Positions 17,486-26,522 are shown, counted from the first letter of the stretch. The stretch: 64,000 nucleotides of DNA from Lachnospiraceae bacterium (GCA_030527645.1 JAUNAJ010000005.1:62001-126000), one strand, 5' to 3'. Program-made: numbers and translations. The notes: a model not told the origin generated them from the letters alone.

Positions 17486-18130
17486 ATGAAGATTATTATG
17501 CTAGGAGCACCTGGTGCAGGAAAAGGAACGCAGGCAAAACAGATTGCTTCAAAATATTCGATTCCGCACATCTCCACCGGCGATATTTTCCGTGCAAACA
17601 TTAAAAATGGTACGGAGCTTGGAAAAAAAGCAAAAAGCTATATGGATCAGGGACTGCTTGTTCCGGATGAACTGACCTGTGATCTTGTTGTAGACCGCAT
17701 CTCACAGGATGATGCTGCAGCCGGCTATGTACTGGATGGATTTCCGCGTACGATTCCTCAGGCGGAGGCGCTTACAGAAGCACTGAATAAGCGCGGAGAA
17801 AAGATTGATTATGCCATCAATGTAGAGGTTCCGGATGAAAATATTGTAAACAGAATGTCCGGACGTCGTGCCTGCCTTGGCTGCGGTGCAACCTATCATG
17901 TTGTATTCAATGCACCGAAAAAGGAAGGCATTTGCGATTCCTGCGGCGGTGAGCTGGTTCTGAGGGATGATGATAAGCCGGAGACTGTTCAGAAGCGTTT
18001 GAATGTGTACCATGAGCAGACACAGCCTCTGATCGAGTACTACGGCAAAGCAGATGCACTGGCTGAGGTTGACGGAACGCAGGATATCGACGTTGTCTTC
18101 AGCGATATCATCAAAATCTTAGGTGAGTAA
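17486..18130 (+). CDS. adk: adenylate kinase
   Basis: 214 residues. It interconverts AMP, ADP and ATP in the cytoplasm. The P-loop GAPGAGKGT is at residues 7-15, the AMP-site DGFPRT at 84-89, and the LID carries four cysteines (130, 133, 150, 153), so this is the zinc-containing long form usual in Gram-positives. The ATG at 17486 gives the exact family start [10 protein letters not shown]; the frame is open upstream but without similarity. It follows secY as in most Firmicutes. Confidence 0.96.
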   Translation: MKIIMLGAPGAGKGTQAKQIASKYSIPHISTGDIFRANIKNGTELGKKAKSYMDQGLLVPDELTCDLVVDRISQDDAAAGYVLDGFPRTIPQAEALTEALNKRGEKIDYAINVEVPDENIVNRMSGRRACLGCGATYHVVFNAPKKEGICDSCGGELVLRDDDKPETVQKRLNVYHEQTQPLIEYYGKADALAEVDGTQDIDVVFSDIIKILGE

Positions 18131-18132
18131 GT

Positions 18133-18888
18133 ATGTCGGTATCAATAAAAAATGCCAAAGAAATCGAACTGATGCGCCATGCAGGCAAACTGCTGGAGCA
18201 GGTTCATGATGAGCTGGGAAAAATGATCCGCCCCGGAATCTCCACGCTTGATATAGACAGAGCCGGAGAAAAAATGATTCGGGATATGGGCTGCATTCCT
18301 AATTTTAAGAATTATAATGGATATCCGGCCTCTATCTGTACCTCTGTCAACGATGAAGTGGTGCACGGAATACCTGATAAACGCAGGATCCTGCAGGATG
18401 GCGATATTATCAGTCTGGATGCCGGGCTGATCTATAAGGGCTATCATTCTGATGCTGCCAGAACCTATGCGGTAGGAACAGTTTCTCCGGAAGCACAGAA
18501 ACTGATGGATGTTACGCGGGAATCCTTCTTTGAGGGGATCAAATACGCAAAAGCAGGGCACCATCTTCATGAAATTTCTGCTGCGATCGGAAACTATTGT
18601 GAGAGCAGAGGGTACGGAGTAGTCAGGGATCTTGTGGGACACGGGATTGGGACACATCTTCATGAGGATCCGCAGATTCCGAATTTTGCCTGCAAGAGCA
18701 GGGGGGTTCGCCTGCAGCCTGGAATGACTCTGGCAATTGAACCCATGATCACTATGGGTACCTGGGAGGTTGCCTGGCTGGACGATGACTGGACCGTTGT
18801 AACAGAAGACGGATCCCTGGCAGCGCATTATGAAAATACGATCCTGATTACTGACGGTGAGCCTGAACTGCTTACACTGACGATTTAA
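18133..18888 (+). CDS. map: methionine aminopeptidase type I
   Basis: 251 residues. It removes the initiator Met from nascent proteins. The pita-bread fold metal ligands can be located: the Asp in SLDAG, the Asp in YHSDAART, the His in GHGIGTHLHEDP, the Glu in AIEPM and the last Glu in HYENTILI. It starts two bases after the adk stop, so the pair is co-translated. Confidence 0.96.
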   Translation: MSVSIKNAKEIELMRHAGKLLEQVHDELGKMIRPGISTLDIDRAGEKMIRDMGCIPNFKNYNGYPASICTSVNDEVVHGIPDKRRILQDGDIISLDAGLIYKGYHSDAARTYAVGTVSPEAQKLMDVTRESFFEGIKYAKAGHHLHEISAAIGNYCESRGYGVVRDLVGHGIGTHLHEDPQIPNFACKSRGVRLQPGMTLAIEPMITMGTWEVAWLDDDWTVVTEDGSLAAHYENTILITDGEPELLTLTI

Positions 18889-18899
18889 GGCAGGTGCCT

Positions 18900-19166
18900 A
18901 TGAATCAGATTCAAAGAGGACAGTTTGCAAGGAGTCTTGCCGGTCATGACAAAGGCCGTCTTTACATCATATGGGAGTATGATGAGCAGTATGTATATCT
19001 TGCTGATGGCCGGATCCGAACCCTGGACAGGCTGAAAAAAAAGAAAAGGAAGCACGTGCAGATCTCCCTTGAAACAGCGAATATCCCGGAGGACGGCAGG
19101 ACAGAAGTGCAGAGTGTCACAGATATGAAAATCAGGAAAGCATTAAAGGTTAAGGAGGACAAATAA
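18900..19166 (+). CDS. KOW domain RNA-binding protein
   Basis: 88 residues, a small KOW/L14e-like protein found between map and infA in many Clostridia. [19 protein letters not shown] is the KOW core; a lysine-rich segment, [10 protein letters not shown], follows. The function is unproven; RNA or ribosome binding is likely from the domain. The ATG at 18900 is chosen; a GTG two codons earlier is possible. Its TAA overlaps the infA ATG. Confidence 0.85.
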   Translation: MNQIQRGQFARSLAGHDKGRLYIIWEYDEQYVYLADGRIRTLDRLKKKKRKHVQISLETANIPEDGRTEVQSVTDMKIRKALKVKEDK

Positions 19167-19384
19167 TGTCAAAATCGGATGTAATTGAGGTAGAAGGAAT
19201 TGTACTGGAGAAGCTTCCCAATGCAATGTTCAAGGTAGAGCTGGAGAATAAGCACGTGGTTCTTGCGCATATCAGCGGAAAGCTTCGCATGAACTTTATC
19301 CGTATTCTTCCCGGAGATAAAGTTACCATCGAATTATCACCATATGATCTCGATAAGGGCAGAATTATCTGGCGTGATAAATAA
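19166..19384 (+). CDS. infA: translation initiation factor IF-1
   Basis: 72 residues, a single OB fold that occupies the ribosomal A site during initiation. [20 protein letters not shown] and [13 protein letters not shown] are diagnostic. The TAATG overlap couples it to the KOW gene. A strong terminator follows at once, so it is the last gene of the operon here. Confidence 0.97.
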   Translation: MSKSDVIEVEGIVLEKLPNAMFKVELENKHVVLAHISGKLRMNFIRILPGDKVTIELSPYDLDKGRIIWRDK

Positions 19385-19396
19385 TTCGTGATTTTC

Positions 19397-19434
19397 GGCG
19401 GATGAGAAATGCTGCATTTCTCATCCGCCTTTTT
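19397..19434 (+). terminator. terminator of the ribosomal operon
   Basis: A perfect 15-bp stem, GGCGGATGAGAAATG with its complement around CTG, is followed by five Ts. It closes the operon directly after infA. Confidence 0.92.
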
Positions 19435-19489
19435 CTATGAAAGAGTATCACTATTGTGCCTTAGAAAACGAAAGGAATTGGTAACGAAT

Positions 19490-20404
19490 ATGAATAATAA
19501 CAGTGAACAGCTGATCAACAGTATCATGAAAAGCTATGATCAGTACGATCTGACATGCAAGCTGGATGCAGATTCGATCCTGAATAAGGAGACGATCATC
19601 GAGGTGCTTGAAAAAATCAGAGAGATCCTTTTTCCTGGATTTTTTGATGAATACAGGATCAGATCAGAGTATGCGCGGTTTATTCTGGGCGAAAAGGTGG
19701 AATTTGTTCAATACCATCTGAAGAAGCAGATTGCGAAAGCGCTGGGAAACCTGGACAGCTGCAGCGGATGTCCGAGAGCACAGGCAGTAGAGCGGGCAGA
19801 GCAGCTGGTGGAGGAATTTCTGCAGAAGCTGCCGGAGATCCGTGATACCCTCTATACAGATGTACAGGCAGCCTATGACGGAGACCCCGCTGCTTACAGT
19901 ACGGACGAAGTAATCTTCTGCTATCCCGGCATGTATGCCATTACAACCTATCGGATCGCCCATGAACTGTATCTTATGAAGATTCCCATGATTCCCAGGA
20001 TCATGTCAGAGCACGCACACAGTCTGACAGGAATAGATATTCACCCAGGTGCATCCATAGGTAAGTATTTTTTCATTGATCACGGCACAGGGATCGTAGT
20101 TGGGGAGACGACCCAGATCGGTGAGCATGTGAAAATCTATCAGGGAGTGACACTTGGTGCGCTGTCCACAAAAAAGGGTCAGCAGCTGAAGGGATCCAAG
20201 CGTCACCCTACTCTTGGCAATAACGTGACAATCTATGCAAATACAACGGTTCTCGGCGGAGAAACTGTGATCGGAGACAATACCACCATCGGAGGAAATG
20301 CATTCATTGTAAATTCTGTGTCAGAAGGTTCAAAGGTCAGTGTGAAGACTCCCGAGCTGCAGATCAGCGGCGGAGCCGGAACCGATAAAAAACAGAAACC
20401 GTGA
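19490..20404 (+). CDS. cysE: serine O-acetyltransferase
   Basis: 304 residues. It makes O-acetylserine from serine and acetyl-CoA, the first step of cysteine synthesis. An N-terminal helical domain (about 1-165) precedes a left-handed beta-helix of hexapeptide repeats with the active-site region HPGASIGKYFFIDHGTG, then VVGETTQIG and VTLGALS. Length and layout match the larger EpsC/SAT type of Clostridia and Bacteroidetes. The ATG at 19490 has AAAGGA 13 bases before it, a rather wide gap; the open frame upstream runs into the infA terminator and is not coding. Its stop overlaps a GTGAACGGTAA motif. Confidence 0.9.
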   Translation: MNNNSEQLINSIMKSYDQYDLTCKLDADSILNKETIIEVLEKIREILFPGFFDEYRIRSEYARFILGEKVEFVQYHLKKQIAKALGNLDSCSGCPRAQAVERAEQLVEEFLQKLPEIRDTLYTDVQAAYDGDPAAYSTDEVIFCYPGMYAITTYRIAHELYLMKIPMIPRIMSEHAHSLTGIDIHPGASIGKYFFIDHGTGIVVGETTQIGEHVKIYQGVTLGALSTKKGQQLKGSKRHPTLGNNVTIYANTTVLGGETVIGDNTTIGGNAFIVNSVSEGSKVSVKTPELQISGGAGTDKKQKP

Positions 20405-20860
20405 ACGGTAATACATCTGGAGTGAACTCTGACAAAAATTACAGTTATATGTTGAAATGTTAGGTAGATTTGTAGTATAATTGGTCATGTGGCAATGAAA
20501 AACACCTGAAAAATATACAAATTTACTAAAAAGTAAAGATATGTTTTTGAATTTTTCTGAAAGTATTTCACCATCCTCTTTGGGAGGAGGAGCAGTGGGA
20601 GAAAAGAAAAAAAGCATGGGAATGTATATGATCGGGTGATTTCCGCTGCAGGACACAGGGATCAATATCGGAGGAAGAATCGCAGCTTCTTTTTCGGTGG
20701 CAGACCGGTGAGCCTGATAAAAGCGGAAGATCTGTATCCGGGCGGATACGGAAAGGAACTGAGCAATAGTGCAGTGGGAAAGCAGTATTGTGTGACGGAG
20801 TGAGCGGTCGGCATTGCCAATGCAGACTTGCAGCTTCTTTCAGGAAAAGGTGAGATGTCA
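20405..20860 (+). other. 456-base stretch without a clear gene, upstream of the ABC transporter
   Basis: Only a promoter (20452-20481) is clear. After it come an A/T-rich part, then from about 20580 a part with coding-like composition. One frame there reads ...SLIKAEDLYPGGYGKELSNSAVGKQ... before a stop near 20803, but it has no convincing start and no family that I recognise. It may be a long leader RNA or the remnant of a lost gene. A binding-protein gene would be expected here and is not found. Confidence 0.5.
20452..20481 (+). promoter_or_regulatory. promoter upstream of the ABC transporter
   Basis: TTGAAA (20452-20457), 18 bases, TATAAT (20476-20481). It implies a leader of about 370 bases before the ATPase gene. 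Confidence 0.65.
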
Positions 20861-22366
20861 ATGAGTGAATATGTAGTTGAATTACGGGATTGTACCAAAA
20901 TATTCCCGGGTGTAAAAGCTCTCGACAACATGCAGCTTGCTGTTAAGCCGGGTGAAATCCTGGGTCTGATCGGTGAGAACGGAGCAGGTAAATCTACTCT
21001 GATCAAGGTTCTGACCGGTGTACATCAGGCAGACAGCGGATCTGTATATGTAAACGGGCAGCAGATGCAGTTTAAAAATCCTAACGATTCTGCAGCAGCA
21101 GGTATTGCCTGCGTATACCAGGAACTGAATATTGAGAAGCTTCTCAGTATTACAGACAATATTTTTATCAACAAATGGATCAAGGGATCTAACGGCCTTC
21201 TTGATTACAAGGCAATGCATGCAAAGGCAAAAGAGGTAATGGCCTCCCTTGGACAGGATGTAGATCCGACAAAGCCTGCCGGAACATTCGGTATGGGTGT
21301 TCAGCAGATGATTGAGATCGCAAAGGCGGTTCTCATCGACGCGAAAATGATCATTATGGATGAGCCTACTTCATCCCTTGGAGAAAAAGAGGTAGAACAG
21401 CTGATGGCTACCTGTAGAAAGCTGCGTAACCAGGGTGTAGGCATTGTCTTTGTATCCCATAAACTGGAGGAGCTGTTTACACTGTGTGACCGTGTAACAG
21501 TAATCCGAGACGGTCAGTATATCGATACCAGAGATATTGCTGACTGGAACAATGATTCCCTGATCGCTGCCATGGTAGGACGTACTCTGGATAATCTGTT
21601 CCCGAAGGAATACGGAACGAAGGGAGAGGTTATGCTGGAGGCTAAGAACCTGGTAGAAGGCGGTGTCCTTGATGATGTAAGCTTCAAGGCCTACGGCGGA
21701 CAGGTTCTGGGATTTGCAGGTCTGGTAGGTGCAGGCCGTACAGAGACCATGAGAGCGGTATTCGGAGCAGATCCTCTGGATTCCGGAAAGATTTTTGTTA
21801 AAGGTAAAGAAGTATCCATTAAGAGCCCGGCACAGGCGATCAAGAATGGTATCGCACTTCTTACAGAGGATAGAAAGGGACAGGGACTTGTTCTTGCTGA
21901 GTCTGTTAAGAATAACCTGATTCTTGCAAACCTGAAGGGCTTCTCCTCAGGATTTTTCCTGAATTTCGGCAAAATTGCCAAGGCAGCCGAGGATAATATC
22001 GGTGCACTGCGTATCAAGACTCCTACTGCAGATGAGCGAGTAGGACAGCTTTCCGGCGGTAACCAGCAGAAGGTCGTTATCGGTAAATGGGTCAATACAG
22101 ACTGTGATATCTTCATTTTCGATGAGCCGACCCGTGGTATCGACGTAGGTGCGAAGATCGAGGTTTACAACGTAATGAACCGTCTTGTAAAAGAAGGCAA
22201 GTGTGTAATCATGGTATCTTCAGAACTTCCGGAGATTCTCGGAATGTCCGATCGTGTATATGTAATGCGAGGCGGAAAGATTATGGCCGAGGTAGAGCGC
22301 GACAGCAAACATTTCAATCAGGAAAGCCTTATGAAGGCAGCTTGGGGAGGTAACATCAATGAATAA
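20861..22366 (+). CDS. sugar ABC transporter, double ATPase subunit (RbsA/MglA type)
   Basis: 501 residues with two ABC domains. The first has Walker A GENGAGKST and MDEPTSSLG; the second has the degenerate Walker A GLVGAGRTE typical of this family, signature LSGGNQQKVVIGKW and FDEPTRGIDVG. Such proteins drive import of ribose, galactose, xylose or related sugars. The substrate cannot be read from the ATPase. The ATG at 20861 gives better ribosome-site spacing (AGGTGA) than the one at 20855. It overlaps the permease gene by 8 bases, but no periplasmic binding protein lies on either side. Confidence 0.92.
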   Translation: MSEYVVELRDCTKIFPGVKALDNMQLAVKPGEILGLIGENGAGKSTLIKVLTGVHQADSGSVYVNGQQMQFKNPNDSAAAGIACVYQELNIEKLLSITDNIFINKWIKGSNGLLDYKAMHAKAKEVMASLGQDVDPTKPAGTFGMGVQQMIEIAKAVLIDAKMIIMDEPTSSLGEKEVEQLMATCRKLRNQGVGIVFVSHKLEELFTLCDRVTVIRDGQYIDTRDIADWNNDSLIAAMVGRTLDNLFPKEYGTKGEVMLEAKNLVEGGVLDDVSFKAYGGQVLGFAGLVGAGRTETMRAVFGADPLDSGKIFVKGKEVSIKSPAQAIKNGIALLTEDRKGQGLVLAESVKNNLILANLKGFSSGFFLNFGKIAKAAEDNIGALRIKTPTADERVGQLSGGNQQKVVIGKWVNTDCDIFIFDEPTRGIDVGAKIEVYNVMNRLVKEGKCVIMVSSELPEILGMSDRVYVMRGGKIMAEVERDSKHFNQESLMKAAWGGNINE

Positions 22367-23348
22367 GAAAGCAAGTGGTTTAACATCATATCTGGGTACA
22401 CTGGGTGCCCTTCTGATCCTTTGTGTGCTGTGGACAATCCTCAGCCGCAACTTCCTGACATACAACAACCTTATGTCAGTTCTGAAACAGACATCCTTCA
22501 ATGCACTTCTGTCAACAGGAATGCTGTTCTGTCTGATCACAGCAGGTATCGACCTGTCTGTAGGTGCTAACGCTACATTCAGTGCCTGCGTAATGGGTAT
22601 GCTGGTAACCAGAGGCTTTACAAATCCGATCGCGCTGATCATTATCGCACTGATCTGCGGTACCTGCATCGGTCTGATCAATGGTACTCTGCTTACCCGT
22701 CTTCACCTGCCTCATCCATTCGTATCTACACTGGGTATGAAGAACTTCCTCTGGGGTGCAGCTCTTCTTGTAACAAGCTCTCAGATGGTATCCTTCAGCT
22801 CAGCTTCAGGTGTTATGTGGCTTGGATCTGCAACAATCGGCGGTTTCCCGATTTCCTTCATCGTTGTAGTAGTGATCTATATCATTCTGCACATCCTTCT
22901 TACCAGAACTTCTCTGGGACGTTCTGTATACTGTGCAGGTGGAAACATGGAGGCAACAAGACTTTCCGGTATCAACTCAGCTAACGTTCTGACATTCTGC
23001 TACGCACTGTCAGGATTCATGGCAGCTCTTGCAGGTATCGTTTCTGTAGGACGTTCCGGAATCTGTAACGGTACAAACGCTATTCAGCCATACGATACTG
23101 ACGCCATCGCAGCATGCGTTATCGGTGGTGCATCCTTCAACGGTGGTAAAGGAACTATGTTCGGAACCATGCTTGGTGCTCTGATCATCTCCGTACTTCG
23201 TAACGGATTCTCACTGCTGGCAATTGATTCTGCAGTACAGAACATGGTACTTGGTCTTGTTATTATCGGTGCCGTACTTCTCGACGTTGTTCGTGAGAAC
23301 ATGGCAGCTAAAGCTCGTCGTAACGCAGCTGCAGCAGCTCAGAAATAA
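22359..23348 (+). CDS. sugar ABC transporter permease (RbsC/MglC family)
   Basis: 329 residues, about nine or ten membrane helices. The family signatures GIDLSVGANATFSACV and GGNMEATRLSGIN (the EAA-like loop facing the ATPase) are present, and GGASFNGGKGTMFGTMLGA lies in the last third. It works with the ATPase gene it overlaps. Its substrate is unknown. Confidence 0.92.
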   Translation: MNKKASGLTSYLGTLGALLILCVLWTILSRNFLTYNNLMSVLKQTSFNALLSTGMLFCLITAGIDLSVGANATFSACVMGMLVTRGFTNPIALIIIALICGTCIGLINGTLLTRLHLPHPFVSTLGMKNFLWGAALLVTSSQMVSFSSASGVMWLGSATIGGFPISFIVVVVIYIILHILLTRTSLGRSVYCAGGNMEATRLSGINSANVLTFCYALSGFMAALAGIVSVGRSGICNGTNAIQPYDTDAIAACVIGGASFNGGKGTMFGTMLGALIISVLRNGFSLLAIDSAVQNMVLGLVIIGAVLLDVVRENMAAKARRNAAAAAQK

Positions 23349-23411
23349 TTTATTCGAATCGATACTGTTTCCGCAGGCAGCTGTCGGAACAGAGAGTATT
23401 CAGCAAAAGTC

Positions 23412-23441
23412 AAAGGGACTGCCGTTCGGCAGTCCCTTTTT
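23412..23441 (+). terminator. terminator after the ABC permease
   Basis: AAAGGGACTGCC pairs with GGCAGTCCCTTT (loop GTTC) and is followed by further Ts. Confidence 0.9.
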
Positions 23442-23469
23442 GTATCTCCTGCATAAGCACTCTGTCTGC

Positions 23470-23539
23470 TTCAGAAAGAAGCGCCGGTGGTCGCTTCCGC
23501 AGGTGAAGGGGAGGTTCCACGAGCCGGATTGTTTCTGAA
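23470..23539. other. folded intergenic element
   Basis: TTCAGAAA (23470-23477) pairs with TTTCTGAA (23532-23539), enclosing CCGG...CCGG (23484-23487 with 23524-23527) and TGG...CCA (23488-23490 with 23517-23519). The sequence is more GC-rich than its surroundings and holds no open frame of note. It lies after a terminator and before the next promoter, so its own expression is not shown. Confidence 0.35.
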
Positions 23540-23562
23540 TGGAATTCGTAACCTGCATTCTG

Positions 23563-23591
23563 TTGAAAATGGCTGTGTGCAGTGGTACTAT
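23563..23591 (+). promoter_or_regulatory. promoter of the potassium transporter genes
   Basis: TTGAAA (23563-23568), 17 bases, TACTAT (23586-23591), about 37 bases before the start codon. The leader is too short to hold a c-di-AMP riboswitch of the ydaO type. Confidence 0.6.
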
Positions 23592-23627
23592 TATCTTTGG
23601 AATCGAAATGAATAGAGAGGAACCTCC

Positions 23628-24989
23628 ATGTTAAATTTTAAAGACAGAATAATTGTATTCTTCAGGGATCTGTCTGCACCGAAAAAGATTTTTATGGGAT
23701 ATCTCGGAACGATTTTTCTGGGAACCGTACTGCTTCTTCTTCCGATTTCCAGCAGATCGGGATCAATCGCCCTGTCGGATGCCTTTTTTACTTCTACATC
23801 CGCAGCCTGTGTCACCGGATTAATACGATTTGATACCTGGTCCACCTGGACACTGTTCGGACAGGCTGTACTGCTGTTTCTGATCCAGGTGGGAGGACTG
23901 GGATTTATGACCATGACGATCATGGTCATGATGCTTTCAGGCAAGAAAATCGGGCTCAACTTCCGTGTGCTGATGCAGAATGCAATATCAGCACCTCAGG
24001 TAGGAGGAATTGTCCGTACTGTTCGGTTTATTCTGAAGGGAACACTGCTGATAGAAGGCACCGGCGCTCTGCTGCTGGCATTCTACTATGTACCTCGGCT
24101 TGGCCTGGCTGAGGGAGCCTGGTACTCTGTGTTTCACTCTATATCTGCCTTCTGCAATGCAGGCTTCGATCTGATGGGACAGGTAGAGCCGGGATCCTCC
24201 ATGATCACAGCGTCCGGAAGCTGGTATGTGAATCTTATATTGATGCTGCTGATCAATATCGGCGGAATCGGTTTTTTTGTATGGGCAGACCTTCTGCAGA
24301 ACAGATTCAGGGGACAGGGGCTGCATCTTCAGACAAAGATCGTGCTCTCCATGTCAGCCTTCCTGGTACTTGCAGGAGCGGGAGCACTGTATCTGATGGA
24401 GATGGGAGGCGAAGTCTTCTCTGCTCTTGGAACCGGAGACAGGATTCTTGTAAGTCTGTTTCAGTCCGTGACCTGCAGAACTGCCGGATTTAATACTGTA
24501 GATCTGTCGAAGCTCAGCTCGGCCAGCCACATGGTCATGATCGGTCTCATGCTGATCGGTGGTTCTCCCGGTTCAACTGCCGGCGGTATGAAAACTACCA
24601 CTGCTGCAGTGCAGCTGCTGACTGTGACCTCCGTTTTCAGGAATCGGAAGGAGGTGGAGGTGTTCCATCGCTCCATTGATGACAGCGTAGTCAGAACTGC
24701 AGGCTGTGTGGCAACTCTGTATCTGTTTCTTGCCCTGGTATCTGCCTATATCATTTCAGCTTTGGAAGGATTGCCGATCGTAACGGCTCTGTTTGAAACC
24801 GCATCGGCGGTTGCAACAGTAGGTGTTACCCTTGGGATTACCGGAAGTGTCGGAATGATTACGAAATGTATTCTGATCGCTCTTATGATCTTCGGCAGAG
24901 CCGGCTCATTGACGGTTCTCTGTGTTCTGGCATCCGGAAACAGGAAAATCCATTCAAAATTCCCTGCTGAGAAGGTGCAGGTTGGATAA
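23628..24989 (+). CDS. potassium uptake protein, TrkH/KtrB family
   Basis: 453 residues, four repeated pore modules in the membrane. The selectivity-filter loops can be seen as TSTSAACVTGL, SISAFCNAGFDL, SVTCRTAGFNT and ASAVATVGVTLG, one per module. IGGSPGSTAGGMKTTT is the conserved intramembrane stretch. It imports potassium, gated by the cytoplasmic RCK ring encoded just downstream. GAGAGGAACC precedes the ATG. Confidence 0.94.
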   Translation: MLNFKDRIIVFFRDLSAPKKIFMGYLGTIFLGTVLLLLPISSRSGSIALSDAFFTSTSAACVTGLIRFDTWSTWTLFGQAVLLFLIQVGGLGFMTMTIMVMMLSGKKIGLNFRVLMQNAISAPQVGGIVRTVRFILKGTLLIEGTGALLLAFYYVPRLGLAEGAWYSVFHSISAFCNAGFDLMGQVEPGSSMITASGSWYVNLILMLLINIGGIGFFVWADLLQNRFRGQGLHLQTKIVLSMSAFLVLAGAGALYLMEMGGEVFSALGTGDRILVSLFQSVTCRTAGFNTVDLSKLSSASHMVMIGLMLIGGSPGSTAGGMKTTTAAVQLLTVTSVFRNRKEVEVFHRSIDDSVVRTAGCVATLYLFLALVSAYIISALEGLPIVTALFETASAVATVGVTLGITGSVGMITKCILIALMIFGRAGSLTVLCVLASGNRKIHSKFPAEKVQVG

Positions 24990-25001
24990 AGGAGAGAAAA
25001 T

Positions 25002-25649
25002 ATGAAATCAGTTTTGGTGATCGGCCTGGGACGTTTCGGCACCTATATGGCTAGAAAAATGCAGGCTGACGGACACAGTGTTATGTGTGTGGATATGTCA
25101 GAGGAGCGGGCGGATGCAGCGGTGAATGTACTGCATAATATCGAGATCATGGACTGCCGGGAGGAGGATGTGATCCGCACTCTTGGTGTTGACAATTGCG
25201 ATCTTTGCGTGGTGGCAATCGGAGATGATTTTCAGACTACTCTGGAGATCGTGGTATTACTGAAGGATCTGGGTGCGCGACGCGTAATCGCGAGGGCCAG
25301 CAGAGAAATCCATCAGAAACTCCTTTTGAGAAACGGTGCCGATTATGTAGTCTATGCGGAGAAGGATATGGCAGAGCGTCTGGCCGTGCGGTTCGGAATG
25401 GATGATATCTTTGATTATATCCAGCTCAGTGAGGATATGGGCGTATATGAGATCAGGACTCCTGAAAACTGGATCGGAAAATCTGTTGCACAGCTGAATG
25501 TCCGGGCCGCCTATCATGTAAATATCCTGGGCAGCAAGCGCGATGATCTGCTTACTCCGATGATTGCCCCGGATTATATCTTTAATCCTGAGGACAGCCT
25601 GTATGTGATGGGAGACAGAAAGCATATCAGAAAGCTGGTTCACAACTGA
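25002..25649 (+). CDS. potassium uptake regulator, TrkA/KtrA family
   Basis: 215 residues. An N-terminal RCK Rossmann domain with VIGLGRFGTYMAR (nucleotide-binding GxGxxG) and the acidic end of strand two (CVDMSEER) is followed by a TrkA-C domain (about 135-215). It forms the cytoplasmic gating ring of the transporter encoded 12 bases upstream; in related systems ATP/ADP or c-di-AMP binding controls it. AAAGGAGAG precedes the ATG. Confidence 0.94.
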   Translation: MKSVLVIGLGRFGTYMARKMQADGHSVMCVDMSEERADAAVNVLHNIEIMDCREEDVIRTLGVDNCDLCVVAIGDDFQTTLEIVVLLKDLGARRVIARASREIHQKLLLRNGADYVVYAEKDMAERLAVRFGMDDIFDYIQLSEDMGVYEIRTPENWIGKSVAQLNVRAAYHVNILGSKRDDLLTPMIAPDYIFNPEDSLYVMGDRKHIRKLVHN

Positions 25650-25663
25650 ATGTGTATCGCGGT

Positions 25664-25704
25664 AAAAAAAGAAAGCGGGACATCAATCCTCGCTTTCTTT
25701 TTTT
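25664..25704. terminator. bidirectional terminator
   Basis: Seven As, GAAAGCGGG, an 8-base loop and the complement ending in seven Ts (25664-25704). Its right arm includes the last codons of the convergent minus-strand gene. Confidence 0.85.
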
Positions 25705-25898
25705 CTTTTTGATAAAACTCTGCCTGCAAGCATGACTGCGTATAAAAATACGGGAACTACAATGGTACAGTAGATGGAACCCATCAGCATGCCATGGGCG
25801 TTGGGGTGATCCAGCAGGGCAAATACAAGAGTAGAACCGTACATGGCCAGCAGGAGGATCACGCCCAGCAGGGCAAGAATCCGTTTTAGTTTCTGCAT
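25683..25898 (-). CDS. small membrane protein, unknown function
   Basis: 71 residues with two hydrophobic helices (about 6-28 and 40-60) and a basic C-terminus, SKRKKESED. AAGGAGG lies before the ATG on the minus strand and a good promoter stands upstream, so it is probably real. I do not recognise the family. Confidence 0.75.
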   Translation of the reverse strand: MQKLKRILALLGVILLLAMYGSTLVFALLDHPNAHGMLMGSIYCTIVVPVFLYAVMLAGRVLSKRKKESED

Positions 25899-25961
25899 GC
25901 GTATGCCTCCTTAGTGAGTTTGACTTGAATCTATGAACGGCAGCTTCCTATGTTACGTTGT

Positions 25962-25990
25962 ATTATAAAAGGGCTGATTCGATCTGACAA
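25962..25990 (-). promoter_or_regulatory. promoter of the small membrane protein gene
   Basis: On the minus strand TTGTCA (25985-25990), 17 bases, TATAAT (25962-25967), a near-consensus sigma-A promoter about 60 bases before the start codon. Confidence 0.7.
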
Positions 25991-26126
25991 GAAAGAATTC
26001 ATAAAAATTTCATTAGTAGTAGACAATGTTTCAGCGTAGAATAAAGGCAGTGAACCATTGAACCGGTTTATGCCTCCCGGTTCCTTTACATGCAGTCGGG
26101 AGAGGAATAGAAAAGAGGTCAAAGAT

Positions 26127-26522
26127 TTGAACAGATTGAGAACATTTTTGCAAAGAATGCTGATTGGACGCAACGGAGTAGATACTCTTGGCAGATTCTG
26201 TCTGTATGTCTCCCTTCCCCTGATCCTGATTTCCGGGCTTTTGTATAAAGTCCCAACGCTGTCCGGTATTCTGAATCTTGCAGGACTGGCACTGCTGTTT
26301 TACTCCTATTTCCGGATATTCTCCAGTAACATTCCAAAGAGAGCTCAGGAAAATCGGAAATTTGAGAAAAAAATCCAGTTCCTGTCCAGGGCAGTCGGTG
26401 ACAAAACTCACAGATATTACCGCTGTTCTTCCTGCGGGCAGACCATTCGTGTACCAAAGGGAAAAGGAAAGATTGAGATCACCTGTCCGAAATGCCGCAA
26501 TACATTCGTGAAACGAACCTGA
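26127..26522 (+). CDS. zinc-ribbon membrane protein
   Basis: About 131 residues. Two hydrophobic helices (about 22-40 and 45-62) are followed by a basic segment and a C-terminal zinc ribbon: YRCSSCGQTIRVPKGKGKIEITCPKC, quoted in part as CSSC and CPKC pairs. The TTG at 26127 is taken as start because GAGGT lies seven bases before it; a Met ten codons in and a longer frame from 26058 are alternatives. It opens a tight run of genes that leads to a J-domain protein and ftsH. The function is unknown; the ribbon suggests protein or nucleic-acid contact on the cytoplasmic side. Confidence 0.75.
   Translation: MNRLRTFLQRMLIGRNGVDTLGRFCLYVSLPLILISGLLYKVPTLSGILNLAGLALLFYSYFRIFSSNIPKRAQENRKFEKKIQFLSRAVGDKTHRYYRCSSCGQTIRVPKGKGKIEITCPKCRNTFVKRT

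Noticed and set aside
23470-23539. Possible signal recognition particle RNA
   Set aside because: The stretch has GGAGG and folds, but the conserved GNAR loop with the asymmetric bulge of SRP RNA could not be placed.
23628-23700. c-di-AMP (ydaO-type) riboswitch before the potassium transporter
   Set aside because: The promoter lies only about 37 bases before the start codon, too short for that riboswitch.
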